Shown: positions 34,362 to 43,725, counted from the stretch's first letter. The stretch: DNA of 64,000 nucleotides from CAYJIL01 sp964370235 (GCA_964370235.1 CAYJIL010000001.1:1-64000), one strand, 5' to 3'. Numbers and translations are program-made. Notes: generated by a model from the sequence alone, not told the origin.

Positions 34362-34634
34362 ATGAAAAAGGTATTATTTATGTTGGTTGCAATGGCTACG
34401 GTTGCCACTCTAGCAGCAAAAGAGAAAAAAAGAGAGACTGTTACAATGAAAGTTAACTTGCATTGCGATAAGTGTGTTAACAAAATTGAATCGTCTATCC
34501 CCTTTGAAAAGGGAGTAAAAGATTTGGACGTAAACTTAGAAAAGGAGTGTGTGAGCGTAACTTATGATCCTGCAAAAACCGACTCTACAAAAATTGCAAA
34601 AGCAATTACAAAGTTAGACTTTAAAGTTGAGTAA
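34362..34634 (+). CDS. Periplasmic heavy-metal-associated (HMA) domain protein
   Basis: 90 residues. Signal peptide MKKVLFMLVAMATVATLAA, then one HMA fold with the metal-binding loop NLHCDKCVNKIE (Cys35, Cys38), and VKDLDVNLEKECVSVTYDP and KIAKAITKLDFKVE completing the ferredoxin-like sandwich. These bind Cu(I) or similar metals and pass them on. Export makes it a periplasmic partner for the TonB receptor upstream (60-nt gap). A terminator follows. Confidence 0.9.
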   Translation: MKKVLFMLVAMATVATLAAKEKKRETVTMKVNLHCDKCVNKIESSIPFEKGVKDLDVNLEKECVSVTYDPAKTDSTKIAKAITKLDFKVE

Positions 34635-34642
34635 TAGACCAG

Positions 34643-34676
34643 TAGGCTAGCGAGTGGGCAACCATTCACTAGCCTA
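34643..34676 (+). terminator. Terminator after the metal-acquisition operon
   Basis: TAGGCTAG (34643-34650) pairs with CTAGCCTA (34669-34676); the stem continues after one mismatch with GAGTGG/CCATTC around a GCAA loop. A T-rich tail follows. Confidence 0.75.
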
Positions 34677-34747
34677 TTTATTTTAGTTGAAATATAACAC
34701 AAAACAAAAAAACACAAATTTTCATAGTATTTTAATACTAAAAGCGT

Positions 34748-34755
34748 TATCTTTG
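34748..34755 (+). promoter_or_regulatory. -7 box of focA-pflB-pflA
   Basis: TATCTTTG matches TAnnTTTG, 57 nt before the focA ATG. Confidence 0.5.
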
Positions 34756-34797
34756 CGGTTTAATTCCTATTGCTAAGTAGGAGCTATATTTTGTTTT

Positions 34798-34806
34798 AAG
34801 GAGAGG
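34798..34806 (+). promoter_or_regulatory. Strong Shine-Dalgarno-like site of focA
   Basis: AAGGAGAGG ends 6 nt before the ATG at 34813. Such a close match to the anti-SD complement is unusual in this window, where most starts have A-rich leaders and no SD. Confidence 0.6.
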
Positions 34807-34812
34807 AAAGTA

Positions 34813-35595
34813 ATGTTACAACCTAGTGAAATAGTAGGTTATGCTGCAAAAGCGGCTAAAGTTAAAGGTGGGTATAATATAAGTAAAACACTTATACTCA
34901 GCTTTTTGGCAGGTGCACACATAGCAATGGCAGGCACAATTGCTATATTAATTGGCTATGGTTTCCCATCGCTAGCTGCCGAAAACCCCGGTCTTATTAA
35001 ACTATTGATGGGCGCAACATTCCCCGTTGGCCTTATGCTCGTCGTATTAACTGGTGGAGAACTATTCACTGGTAATACTGCATATTTTATTCCATCTGTC
35101 ATGAATCATGAACAGAGATATACTAGGATGTTAAGAAACTGGGCGCTTGTATGGGGTGGAAACTTCGTAGGCGCACTTTTTTTTGGTTACTTTATGGTGC
35201 ATCTACCACATGTGCTTGATGCAGAACCATGGCAAGCTGGAGTTGAAAAAATTGCATACGCAAAAACACATAATTCATTTTTTATCACAACCCTAAAAGG
35301 TATTGGAGCCAACTGGCTTGTGTGCCTAGCAATGTGGCAAGGAATGGCATCACAAACAGTTTCGGGCAAAATAGCTGGTATTTGGTGGCCTGTAATGGTA
35401 TTCGTAGCAGCTGGTTATGAGCACTCTATTGCCAATATGTTCTTTTTACCAATGGCTATGTTCTCGGGCGCTAGCGACATGAGCATTGCCGATATGTTTA
35501 TCAAAAATCTTATACCTGCAACACTAGGTAATATAATAGGAGGGGCACTATTTGTCGGCATGGCATATTGGTATACCCTTGGACGCAAAAAATAA
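34813..35595 (+). CDS. focA: Formate/nitrite-family channel (FocA-like)
   Basis: 260 residues, about six membrane segments of the FNT pentameric channel fold. Visible: AGAHIAMAGTIAILIGYG, MGATFPVGLMLVVLTGGELFTG (the conserved Gly-Gly-Glu-Leu-Phe-Thr-Gly block), LVWGGNFVGALFFG, GIGANWLVCLAMWQGM (family motif with Asn-Trp-Leu-Val-Cys) and AGYEHSIANMFFLPMAMF (His gate region). Followed after 37 nt by pflB and pflA, so formate export/import is its likely role rather than nitrite. It has its own promoter and a strong ribosome-binding site. Confidence 0.93.
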   Translation: MLQPSEIVGYAAKAAKVKGGYNISKTLILSFLAGAHIAMAGTIAILIGYGFPSLAAENPGLIKLLMGATFPVGLMLVVLTGGELFTGNTAYFIPSVMNHEQRYTRMLRNWALVWGGNFVGALFFGYFMVHLPHVLDAEPWQAGVEKIAYAKTHNSFFITTLKGIGANWLVCLAMWQGMASQTVSGKIAGIWWPVMVFVAAGYEHSIANMFFLPMAMFSGASDMSIADMFIKNLIPATLGNIIGGALFVGMAYWYTLGRKK

Positions 35596-35632
35596 TAAAT
35601 CTAATATATTAACATAAAACAACTATATAAAG

Positions 35633-37873
35633 ATGAAGTATAATAAAGAAGCATGGGCTGGTTTCAAAGGCGGCGAGTGGCAACACGAGATTAACGTCAG
35701 AAACTTTATCCAGACAAACTACACACCATATTGTGGTGATGATAGCTTTCTTGTAGAATCAACAGATCGCACAAAGGCAGTATGGAACAAGCTAACAGAG
35801 ATGTTCAAAGTAGAGCTAGAGAAAGGTATCTACGATGCTGAAACTAAAATGCCATCATCTATCGACGGCTATGGAGCAGGTTACATCGACAAAGAAAACG
35901 AGGTAATCGTTGGTCTACAAACAGATGCTCCTCTTAAGCGTGCAATCTTCCCAAAGGGTGGATGGCGTATGGTCGAGAATGCTCTTAACTCTTATGGCTA
36001 TGAGCTAGACCCTATGACTAAGGAGATATTTACAAAATATCGTAAGACACACAACGAGGGTGTATTCTCGGCTTACACAGCAGAGATGGTTGCAGCTCGT
36101 CGTTCGGCAATTATTACTGGTCTTCCAGACGCTTATGGTCGTGGTCGTATTATTGGTGACTACCGTCGTGTAGCGCTATATGGTACCGAAGTACTTATTG
36201 CAGACAAGCGTTCTCAGCTAGAGCGTCTTGATATTCAAGGCATGACTGTTGAGATTATTCAGCAGCGCGAAGAGGTTAGCGAGCAAATTTCGGCTCTTAA
36301 GAGCTTTGAGAAAATGTGTGCGGCTTATGGTTTTGATGTAACTCAACCTGCTACAAACGCTCGTGAGGCGGTGCAGTTTGTTTACCTTTCATACCTAGCA
36401 GCTACAAAAGACCAAGACGGTGCAGCAATGTCGATTGGTCGTACATCTTCTTTTGTTGATATTTATATCCAAAAAGATATTGACGCTGGTATTATCACCG
36501 AGAGCGAAGCACAGGAGCTTGTAGATCAGTTTATTATCAAGCTACGTATTATTCGTTATATGCGTACTCCTGAGTACAACGAGCTATTCTCTGGTGACCC
36601 AGTATGGGTAACTGAGTCGCTTGGTGGCCAAGGTATAGATGGACGTACACTTGTTACACGTTCGTCGTTCCGTTACCTACACACACTATTCAACCTAGGC
36701 CCTGCACCAGAGCCAAACCTTACGGTTCTTTGGTCGGTAGATTCGCCACAAAACTGGAAGGATTTCTGTGCTAAGGTATCTATCAAGACATCGTCTATTC
36801 AGTATGAGAATGACGACCTTATGCGCCCTGATTATGGTGACGATTATGGTATCGCTTGTTGTGTTTCGCCAATGAAGATTGGTAAGCAAATGCAGCTATT
36901 CGGAGCACGTGCAAACCTTGCAAAGTGTCTTCTATATGCTATTAATGGTGGTCGTGACGAAATTACAGGTGTTCAGGTATCGCCAGTATACAAGCCTATT
37001 ACATCGGAGTACCTAGACTACAACGAGGTAATGGAGCGCTTTAGACAAATGATGCGTTGGTTGGCTAAGGTATATGTGAATGCTCTTAAGATTATTCACT
37101 ACATGCACGATAAGTACTCATATGAGGCTTATGAAATGGCTCTTCACGATCTTGACGTTGAACGTATTAGAGCAACGGGTATTGCAGGTCTATCAATCGT
37201 TACAGACTCGCTAGTTGCAATTCGTGATGCAAAGATTAAGGTTATTCGTGACGAGAGAGGTCTAGCAGTAGACTTTGAGCGTGAGGGTGACTACGTACCA
37301 TTTGGTAACAACTGCGACGAGACTGACAATGTAGCAATTGAGATTACAGAGCAGTTTATGGAGTATCTTCGCCAGCACGAGACATACCGTAACGCTAAGC
37401 CTACTCAGTCTATCCTAACAATCACATCTAACGTGGTTTATGGTAAGAAGACAGGTACTACACCATGTGGTCGTGGTAGCGGTACACCATTTGCTCCGGG
37501 TGCAAACCCAATGAATGGTCGTGACACATCGGGTGCGCTTGCATCGCTTGCATCGGTTGCGAAACTTCCGTTCCACCAAGCAAATGACGGTATCTCATAC
37601 ACATTTGGTATTGCACCAGCTGCGCTAGGTAAAGATCTTGCAACTCGCATTAACAACATGGTTACGCTACTTGATGGTTACTTTACACCAAACGGTGGCC
37701 AGCACCTAAATGTTAACGTGTTTGACAAGGAGCTACTTATCGACGCTATGGAGCACCCAGAGCTATATCCACAGCTAACAATTCGTGTATCGGGTTATGC
37801 AGTTAACTTTAACAGACTAACGCGCGAGCAACAGCTAGATGTTATCTCAAGAACAATCTCTAGCAAAATATAA
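35633..37873 (+). CDS. pflB: Formate C-acetyltransferase (pyruvate formate-lyase)
   Basis: 746 residues. Converts pyruvate and CoA to acetyl-CoA and formate with a glycyl radical, in the cytoplasm under anaerobic conditions. The adjacent active-site cysteines are Cys409-Cys410 in [12 protein letters not shown]; the glycyl radical residue is Gly721 in RVSGYAVNF; the loop [13 protein letters not shown] and [11 protein letters not shown] are typical. Full length, no truncation. Lies between focA and its activase gene. Strong GGT/GTT/CTT codon bias points to abundant protein. Confidence 0.97.
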   Translation: MKYNKEAWAGFKGGEWQHEINVRNFIQTNYTPYCGDDSFLVESTDRTKAVWNKLTEMFKVELEKGIYDAETKMPSSIDGYGAGYIDKENEVIVGLQTDAPLKRAIFPKGGWRMVENALNSYGYELDPMTKEIFTKYRKTHNEGVFSAYTAEMVAARRSAIITGLPDAYGRGRIIGDYRRVALYGTEVLIADKRSQLERLDIQGMTVEIIQQREEVSEQISALKSFEKMCAAYGFDVTQPATNAREAVQFVYLSYLAATKDQDGAAMSIGRTSSFVDIYIQKDIDAGIITESEAQELVDQFIIKLRIIRYMRTPEYNELFSGDPVWVTESLGGQGIDGRTLVTRSSFRYLHTLFNLGPAPEPNLTVLWSVDSPQNWKDFCAKVSIKTSSIQYENDDLMRPDYGDDYGIACCVSPMKIGKQMQLFGARANLAKCLLYAINGGRDEITGVQVSPVYKPITSEYLDYNEVMERFRQMMRWLAKVYVNALKIIHYMHDKYSYEAYEMALHDLDVERIRATGIAGLSIVTDSLVAIRDAKIKVIRDERGLAVDFEREGDYVPFGNNCDETDNVAIEITEQFMEYLRQHETYRNAKPTQSILTITSNVVYGKKTGTTPCGRGSGTPFAPGANPMNGRDTSGALASLASVAKLPFHQANDGISYTFGIAPAALGKDLATRINNMVTLLDGYFTPNGGQHLNVNVFDKELLIDAMEHPELYPQLTIRVSGYAVNFNRLTREQQLDVISRTISSKI

Positions 37874-37882
37874 TAACTAACA

Positions 37883-38593
37883 ATGAGAGTACACTCATTA
37901 GAGAGCTTTGGCACAGTTGATGGCCCCGGTGTAAGATTTATAATCTTTACACAGGGCTGCCCTCTGCGCTGCCTCTACTGCCACAATCCCGACACTTGGG
38001 ATAGCAAAGGTCAGGCACGCCAAATGAGCCCACAAGAGCTTTTTAGCGAGGTATCAAAATACCGAGCATATATTGCCAAAGGGGGAGTTACCGTATCGGG
38101 TGGTGAGCCACTATTGCAGGCTAGCGAGGTGAGGGAATTGTTTGAGTTATGCCAAAAAGATGGGCTGCACACAGCACTAGACACGTCGGGAGCAATCCTA
38201 AATGACGAGGTGAAGGAGCTGTTAAAGGTTACCAACTTGGTGCTTTTAGATATTAAATCCATAGATGTAGAGCGCAACCACAAAGTGAGTGGCGGTGGGT
38301 CGCTAGACCGAACTATTGCATTTTTGGACTACCTACAAAGCAATGGCATAGCAACATGGGTTCGCCATGTGGTTGTTAAAGGGTATACCGACAACGACAA
38401 CGACCTTGATGCTCTTGCAAAATTTATTGAGAAGTACAGCGTAGTGGAGCGAGTAGAGATTCTGCCCTACCATAGGCTAGGAGTTTCTAAGTATGAGGCA
38501 CTAGGAATTGACTACCCTCTTTTGGGTGTCGAGGAACTCGAAGATGAACGAATCGAAGAGATAAAAGCCAAATTTACCCACTTGCAAAAGTAA
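37883..38593 (+). CDS. pflA: Pyruvate formate-lyase-activating enzyme
   Basis: 236 residues. Radical-SAM enzyme that abstracts the hydrogen from PflB Gly721. The CxxxCxxC cluster is Cys26, Cys30 and Cys33 in FTQGCPLRCLYCHNP; GGVTVSGGEPLLQ is the SAM-contact motif; EILPYHRLGVSKYEALG is the C-terminal PflA block. Starts 9 nt after pflB. Codon use is less biased than in pflB (more CTA, TCG, AGC), fitting a catalyst needed in small amounts. A 16-bp terminator follows. Confidence 0.96.
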   Translation: MRVHSLESFGTVDGPGVRFIIFTQGCPLRCLYCHNPDTWDSKGQARQMSPQELFSEVSKYRAYIAKGGVTVSGGEPLLQASEVRELFELCQKDGLHTALDTSGAILNDEVKELLKVTNLVLLDIKSIDVERNHKVSGGGSLDRTIAFLDYLQSNGIATWVRHVVVKGYTDNDNDLDALAKFIEKYSVVERVEILPYHRLGVSKYEALGIDYPLLGVEELEDERIEEIKAKFTHLQK

Positions 38594-38612
38594 TCATTGT
38601 TATTATATACAT

Positions 38613-38652
38613 AAAAAAGACCAACGAGTTTAAATGCTCGTTGGTCTTTTTT
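38613..38652 (+). terminator. Terminator after pflA
   Basis: AAAAAAGACCAACGAG (38613-38628) pairs perfectly with CTCGTTGGTCTTTTTT (38637-38652), 8-nt loop, followed by more T residues. Confidence 0.9.
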
Positions 38653-38897
38653 TTATTACTATTCTATAATAAAATCTTGTGGAGTCACAATATTTATGGC
38701 AAGTTGCACCATAACGCAAAATTGAGAGGGCATTAAAAAGAAGATTATTATTTATAACATCGCACAACATGTAATCTTTCCCAAGTCATGTTTAGCTATA
38801 CTTTAAACAGCTACGGTATGTGTAATTCGATTCTAATTTTACTTGGACTCTAGTATTTATTTACCTATTACAAACACAGAATGTAGCAGATACAAAA
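38653..38897. other. Non-coding spacer between pflA terminator and tRNA-His terminator
   Basis: AT-rich; no gene, promoter or repeat recognised. No direct copy of the tRNA 3' end, so no sign of an integrated element. Confidence 0.4.
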
Positions 38898-38927
38898 AAA
38901 GAGGTTACCATAAATGATAACCTCTTT
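38898..38927 (-). terminator. Terminator of tRNA-His
   Basis: AAAGAGGTTA (38898-38907) with TAACCTCTTT (38918-38927); read on the minus strand it follows the tRNA directly and runs into a T tract (complement of 38894-38900). Confidence 0.8.
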
Positions 38928-38928
38928 G

Positions 38929-39003
38929 GGTGGACGAGCGGTTTCGAACCGCCGACCTTCAGAACCACAATCTGACGCTCTAACCAACTGAGCTACGCCC
39001 ACC
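38929..39003 (-). tRNA. tRNA-His (anticodon GTG)
   Basis: On the minus strand the acceptor arms GTGGGCG and CGTCCAC pair, with G-1 (39003) opposite C73 (38929), the tRNA-His identity element. The D arm has GCTCAGTTGGTTAGAGC; the anticodon stem TCAGA/TCTGA encloses TTGTGGT, giving anticodon GTG; the T arm contains GGTTCGAAACC. The terminal CCA is not encoded in full. Confidence 0.95.
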
Positions 39004-39043
39004 ATATAAACCCATCTTGATGGCAAAACCCTCAAAACGTTGA

Positions 39044-39075
39044 CAAAGATAGAGAGAATATATATTATCTCCAAA
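39044..39075 (-). promoter_or_regulatory. Promoter of tRNA-His
   Basis: Minus strand: TTTG (39075-39072), 20 nt, TATCTTTG (39051-39044). A 5' leader of roughly 35 nt would be processed off. Confidence 0.65.
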
Positions 39076-39197
39076 TTTTATTCGATTTTTGTGTTATTTT
39101 TTTTCGTGGTGCTCTAAAAATTTAGCCCAAATTAGCTCTATGTGAAATAAATAGCTGTATGATCGTTTTTTTAATGTAAAAATTATTAGAAAATAGC

Positions 39198-39205
39198 TAC
39201 CTTTG
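39198..39205 (+). promoter_or_regulatory. -7 box at the head of the 20-gene run
   Basis: TACCTTTG matches TAnnTTTG, 80 nt before the ATG at 39286. The -33 region is only T-rich. Confidence 0.5.
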
Positions 39206-39285
39206 CTCTGTTATTATTATAATAGGTGTATTGTGCCCACACTATTTTGGGGGCGTGCTATTATTGTAGTGTATATAAAGAATTT

Positions 39286-41247
39286 ATGATTACAAAAGAC
39301 AAGATAAAGAGAGCATTAGAGGCTCTATGGCAGGTGGTATTGGTAGTAGCTGCCTTTTACTCGTGTGCATCGCCAGCTGCACCACAAGGTGGCCCAAGAG
39401 ATTATGATCCACCAAGGATAATAGTTGAAGTACCATCTAACTATACAACCAAATTTGATTATAGTAGAGTAATTATCGAATTTGACGAGTACATAAACCT
39501 AAAAGATCAGCAAAAAAATATCATTATTTCGCCACCAATCACCCCTAGGCCAACTTTTACGATCAAGGGGCGCTCGGTAGTTATCGATATTGAAGCAAAG
39601 CTAGACTCGGCAACCACCTACACAATTAACTTTGGTAATGCAATTGTTGACAACAACGAAGGAAATGCACTTAACGACTATACCTACGCATTCTCGACAG
39701 GCGAAACGGTTGATTCGCTAGTTATGTCGGGGCTTGCAGTCAATGTAGAGACGGGCGACACGCTTATTGGCGCACTTGCACTACTATATAACAGCGTGCC
39801 CGACACCACTTGGGAGGGACAAGGCGAACTAGACTCAACGCTGTTTCTATCGAAAGTAATGGCAGTTGCACGCACAGACTCTAACGGTGTATTCCTTGCC
39901 ACAAACCTCAAAGGTATAGACTACAAAGCGTATGTGATATTTGACAGCAACGGTAACAATAGCTACGAGCCGGGCGAGGAGCTAGTGGGAATAATGGATT
40001 CGACCCTTAACCCTCTACGCATGAAGTCCTTTAAGGTGTGGTATGACCCCTTGCGCCGTAAAATATCGGCAACACCACAGGTTACCTTTAAGCTATTTGG
40101 CGAAAAGCCAATGTATAAGCAAAACTTAGCCAATTCGGCGAGACAGTCGATGAGAGAGTTCTCGCTAGAGTTTTCGTCGGCAGACCCAGTTATCGACTCG
40201 CTTGTTATAGACTCGGTATATAACGATAGCCTAATTGTGCAACGCTCACAGTTTGGCGATACGATTAAGTACTGGATAGATATGCTACACGTACCCGACA
40301 CACTAAAGGGACGAGTAGTGTACCACACAACCGACAGTATTGGTGGCGATACTGCTGTATCAAAAGCATTTAACCTCACATACACAAAGCCGCCTAAGCG
40401 CAAAAGAAACGAAGATGAGGATATGCCAAAGGTTAACCCATTCTCGGTAAATACTAGCGTATCTAAGCTAGTGAGCCCCGAAAAAGAGATTAGCTTTACG
40501 TTTGCATACCCACTTACGATGTTAGACTCAAGCCGCATTGTTCTAAAAGAGGAGATAGCCCAAAAGATGCCCGAGAAGATGACTCGTGAGCAGCGAGAAC
40601 GCTTTGAGGCAGCTAGCAAAGGGCCCAAAGAGTACAGAGACAAAGCATTCAACATTGTGAGAGATAGTGCCAATATACTAGTGTGGCACTTGCGCACACA
40701 GCTAAACGAGGGGCTAGAGTATCAGCTAACGATACCCGACAGTGTGTTTGTGAATGTTCAGCGAGAGAAGAACGACACTTTGCGAGCATCGTTCACTACC
40801 CTATCTAGCGAAAATTCGGCTATGATGAGGCTAAATCTAAAAGGCGATTCTACAAGGTTCTTTATTATGGATCTTTTGGACAAGAACAACAATATTGTAG
40901 TTAAACGCAAGTTAATTAAGGTGGGAACACACGAAATTAAGTATATACCAGCAGGCGACTACAAAATTCGATTTACCGAAGACCTTAATGCCAATGGTGT
41001 GTGGGATACAGGTTCGCTAGTTGAGTCACGAAATGCCGAACGCATTGCATTTATGAGCGACAAAGAAAGCGGCACTTCGCTTTTCACCACTCGTGATAAC
41101 TGGGAGATGGAGCTAGAGATAAACCTAGATGAGCTAATCCCAATATTGGGCAAACAAGAAGACACAGAGCCCACAACACAAGAACAAGAGGCAGAAAAGA
41201 TAGAGGAGGTAGAAGAGGCAGCAGAAAAGATAGAAGAGAATGAATAG
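39286..41247 (+). CDS. Ig-like (Big_5-type) domain lipoprotein
   Basis: 653 residues from ATG 39286; lipobox AAFYSC (Cys27). Directly after it comes a family-typical segment APQGGPRDYDPPRI, then an Ig-like Big_5 domain (about 45-130: VIIEFDEYINLKDQQKNIII, TTYTINFGNAIVDNNEGN, YAFSTG). The middle holds beta-rich repeats with many Asp-Ser-Leu patterns. The C-terminus has DLNANGVWDTG, a Ca-loop-like motif, then a highly acidic Glu-rich tail (about 620-653). Widespread but uncharacterised in Bacteroidetes; probably an envelope-anchored protein. An in-frame ATG at 39226 is rejected because it lacks a signal sequence. The 3' end overlaps the next gene by 8 nt. Confidence 0.8.
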   Translation: MITKDKIKRALEALWQVVLVVAAFYSCASPAAPQGGPRDYDPPRIIVEVPSNYTTKFDYSRVIIEFDEYINLKDQQKNIIISPPITPRPTFTIKGRSVVIDIEAKLDSATTYTINFGNAIVDNNEGNALNDYTYAFSTGETVDSLVMSGLAVNVETGDTLIGALALLYNSVPDTTWEGQGELDSTLFLSKVMAVARTDSNGVFLATNLKGIDYKAYVIFDSNGNNSYEPGEELVGIMDSTLNPLRMKSFKVWYDPLRRKISATPQVTFKLFGEKPMYKQNLANSARQSMREFSLEFSSADPVIDSLVIDSVYNDSLIVQRSQFGDTIKYWIDMLHVPDTLKGRVVYHTTDSIGGDTAVSKAFNLTYTKPPKRKRNEDEDMPKVNPFSVNTSVSKLVSPEKEISFTFAYPLTMLDSSRIVLKEEIAQKMPEKMTREQRERFEAASKGPKEYRDKAFNIVRDSANILVWHLRTQLNEGLEYQLTIPDSVFVNVQREKNDTLRASFTTLSSENSAMMRLNLKGDSTRFFIMDLLDKNNNIVVKRKLIKVGTHEIKYIPAGDYKIRFTEDLNANGVWDTGSLVESRNAERIAFMSDKESGTSLFTTRDNWEMELEINLDELIPILGKQEDTEPTTQEQEAEKIEEVEEAAEKIEENE

Positions 41248-42094
41248 ATTAATAGTACTAATAGTAGCGATGGTGTTATCAACCACACTGTCGGCACAAC
41301 ACTACTTTGGAGTAAAGGGTGGCTTTGGTGGAGGATCAATCAACATAAAGCCAACACCCGAGAAAGAGACCGTTTGGGGCTTACCAACCTATGGTATTTC
41401 GTACCGATATATTGGTGGAGATTTGTATTTTGGAGGTATCGAAATAAACCTACAATACACACAAAGAGGTTATCGAACGCTCGACATAACAGAGATAGAA
41501 GGGGGCGGAGAAAACATAGACTCATATACACGCAGAGTGAACACCGTTGAGATACCGTTTATGTGGCATCCATATTTTCATATGTTCAACGAAAAGGCAA
41601 CTGTGTTTTTTAATGCAGGCCCATACTTGGGATATAATGTTAGCTCAACCTACGAACATGCTAACAACGTAGATGGAGTTACGAGCACAGGCACCTATGA
41701 ATGGGACCCACACAAGGACAATAGATATGAGTATGGCTTGATGGGGGGCGTTGGTCTAGGAATAGACATCACTAGCTATATAGATGTGCAGGCAGAGTTT
41801 AGATATACGTTCTCATTTACCGACATATACAAAACTCCCAACAAATACCCCGGTAACCCTTCGCAGTCGCCACTAACGCTAATGAATTTTACGTTTGGCG
41901 TAAACTACAAATTTGCAGGTGTTGGTTCGCTACGATCTAAGCGCAAAGAGCGAGAGGCAATCAAGCAAATGGATAAACAAATAGAACAGATAAAAGCGGC
42001 TAGCCAAGCCCAACAAAACAATAACACAGTGGTAGAACCTCAGCAGCAGGAGCAAGCTACTACTACACAAAGTGAAACAGATAGAAATAAATAG
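41240..42094 (+). CDS. PorT-like outer-membrane beta-barrel protein with coiled-coil tail
   Basis: 284 residues. Signal peptide MNRLIVLIVAMVLSTTLSA, then a roughly eight-stranded beta-barrel: HYFGVKGGFGGG, YGISYRYIGGDLYFGGIEI, NTVEIPFMWHPYF, FFNAGPYLGYNVS, GLMGGVGLGIDI, VQAEFRYTFSFTDIY, FTFGVNYKF. The last 60 residues leave the barrel and form a basic, then Gln-rich charged tail (SKRKEREAIKQMDKQIEQIK), which may face the periplasm. It overlaps the lipoprotein gene by 8 nt (ATGAATAG), so the two are probably made together. Function unknown. Confidence 0.8.
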   Translation: MNRLIVLIVAMVLSTTLSAQHYFGVKGGFGGGSINIKPTPEKETVWGLPTYGISYRYIGGDLYFGGIEINLQYTQRGYRTLDITEIEGGGENIDSYTRRVNTVEIPFMWHPYFHMFNEKATVFFNAGPYLGYNVSSTYEHANNVDGVTSTGTYEWDPHKDNRYEYGLMGGVGLGIDITSYIDVQAEFRYTFSFTDIYKTPNKYPGNPSQSPLTLMNFTFGVNYKFAGVGSLRSKRKEREAIKQMDKQIEQIKAASQAQQNNNTVVEPQQQEQATTTQSETDRNK

Positions 42095-42098
42095 AATT

Positions 42099-42482
42099 AT
42101 GGAGACAACAGTAACAACTAGACAGCTAAAAATATCTCGTCAAATTCAGCGTGATATTAGCGATATATTCATTAAAGAGGGTGCAGACCTAATTCGTGGT
42201 ACAATGGTATCGGTAACGGTGGTGAGAATGAGCCCCGATCTTTCGCTAGCAAAGGTATATCTTTCGATATTCCCTTTTGAGCGCAGTGCACAAATGATGG
42301 AGGCGATTCGTGCAAATGCACATCAGCTACGCTTTGCTCTTGCAAAGAGAATGAAGAACCAAATTAAGAGCATACCCGAGGTTGCGTTCTTTTTGGATGA
42401 CTCACAAGACTATGCAGCTAAGATTGACACTATCTTTAAGGAGAGAGTTGATATTAAACCCCTAGAAGAGGACGAGGAGTAA
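42099..42482 (+). CDS. rbfA: Ribosome-binding factor A
   Basis: 127 residues. RbfA is a KH-fold 30S maturation factor acting near helix 1 of 16S rRNA. Visible: TRQLKISRQIQRDISDIF, VVRMSPDLSLAKVYLSIFPF, and the family motif LRFALAKRMKNQIKSIPEVAFFLDDS. ATG 42099 is used; an in-frame upstream start at 42072 would overlap the previous gene and adds no conserved residues. It starts 4 nt after that gene. Confidence 0.94.
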   Translation: METTVTTRQLKISRQIQRDISDIFIKEGADLIRGTMVSVTVVRMSPDLSLAKVYLSIFPFERSAQMMEAIRANAHQLRFALAKRMKNQIKSIPEVAFFLDDSQDYAAKIDTIFKERVDIKPLEEDEE

Positions 42483-42502
42483 TTCTCTACAAATAGCAAA
42501 CG

Positions 42503-43711
42503 ATGAGAGATAGCTGGATACAGAGAAAATTTGCATTAGCATACCTTAGAGCGCCCAAGTCACACTCGATCATAAACCTAATATCGATTGTGAGTGTTAT
42601 AGCTGTGGCTATTCCTACGGCTGCTATGGTTGTATTGCTCTCGGTGTACAATGGTCTTGACGATTTGCTAAAGTCGATGTATCAAGGCTTTGACCCCCAG
42701 ATTAGAATCACTTCGGCAGAGGGTAAATATTTTGACCCCCAAGATGTGATGACAAAGCTATCGACACTAGAGGGTGTAGAGGCCGTGAGCCACTACATCG
42801 AAGATAATATATTGGCAAGCTATCGAGATAGGCAATATATTGCCACAGTGCGTGGGGTTGACACACTATACCCCGCCATTGTACCTATCGAAGATATGGT
42901 AATATCGGGCACATACAAAACCAAGATAGGCACCATGGAGGCTGCCGTTGTGGGTGCAGGTGTAGCATATCAGCTTGGAGTAAATGCTGTTCTTAGGAAC
43001 TCTATTAAGCTAATTGCTCCATCGAGCGAGAGCGAAACGTTTATTCCCGGCTCGCAATTCCGCAGCAGAAATGTTATGCCCGAGTCTGTATTTGCTATTG
43101 ATGCACAAACCGATGGCAAGTACATAATTACCTCGATAGAGCTAGCTCGTGAGCTGTTTGGCAAAGATGGCGAAGTTTCGGCAACGGGGCTTTTGCTTGC
43201 TCAAGGGACAGACGAGAGCGATTTTCAAGAGCAGCTAATTGCTACACTTGGCAAAGAGTACATCGTAAAAAACCGATATGAGCAAAAAGAGACACTATAC
43301 ACTATCATGCGCTACGAAAAGCTAGCTATATATATGATAGTGATGTTGGTGTTGCTTATTGCTTCGTTCTCGCTTGTGGGCTCGTTGATTATGCTCATCG
43401 AGGACAAAAGAGGCGATATTAAAATGTTATATAGCGTTGGTGCAAACCGAAGCTTTGTTTGTGGAGTATTTACCCTAGAGGGTTTTTATATAGTTGCCAC
43501 TGGAATTGTGGTTGGTATGGTGATTGGGGTATCGCTAGTTGTAGCACAAAATGCATTTGGCATTGTGGGTATAGGTGGCGAAACTATGGTAATAGATCAC
43601 TACCCTGTAAGGCTTAGTCTCACCGACCTTGTGGTTACGGGGCTTAGTGTTGCGGGTGTGGGTTATCTTATCTCGCTACTCACTTCGAGAGCGATGGTCA
43701 AGAGAGTCTAA
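42503..43711 (+). CDS. ABC-transporter permease, LolC/LolE-like
   Basis: 402 residues with four membrane segments: one near the N-terminus (IINLISIVSVIAVAIPTAAMVVLLS), a large periplasmic MacB-PCD domain (about 60-260), and three in the FtsX-type C-terminal half (YMIVMLVLLIASFSLVGSLIMLI, EGFYIVATGIVVGMVIGVSL, DLVVTGLSVAGVGYLISLL). It resembles the lipoprotein-releasing permeases that move lipoproteins to the outer membrane with LolD. No ATPase gene is adjacent, so LolD would come from elsewhere. Placed between rbfA and a DUF4296 gene, an arrangement seen in other Bacteroidetes. Confidence 0.85.
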   Translation: MRDSWIQRKFALAYLRAPKSHSIINLISIVSVIAVAIPTAAMVVLLSVYNGLDDLLKSMYQGFDPQIRITSAEGKYFDPQDVMTKLSTLEGVEAVSHYIEDNILASYRDRQYIATVRGVDTLYPAIVPIEDMVISGTYKTKIGTMEAAVVGAGVAYQLGVNAVLRNSIKLIAPSSESETFIPGSQFRSRNVMPESVFAIDAQTDGKYIITSIELARELFGKDGEVSATGLLLAQGTDESDFQEQLIATLGKEYIVKNRYEQKETLYTIMRYEKLAIYMIVMLVLLIASFSLVGSLIMLIEDKRGDIKMLYSVGANRSFVCGVFTLEGFYIVATGIVVGMVIGVSLVVAQNAFGIVGIGGETMVIDHYPVRLSLTDLVVTGLSVAGVGYLISLLTSRAMVKRV

Positions 43712-43725
43712 AATTTAGATGAAAT

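Noticed and set aside
38653..39003. A possible integration site at tRNA-His
   Set aside because: No integrase gene and no direct repeat of the tRNA 3' end were found.
38868..39074. A small minus-strand open frame
   Set aside because: It spans the tRNA-His gene and its terminator; not a protein gene.
39963..40697. A 244-codon open frame on the strand opposite the Ig-like lipoprotein gene
   Set aside because: It mirrors the TCG/AGC/CTA-rich codons of the real gene, has no family resemblance and no promoter or neighbour support.
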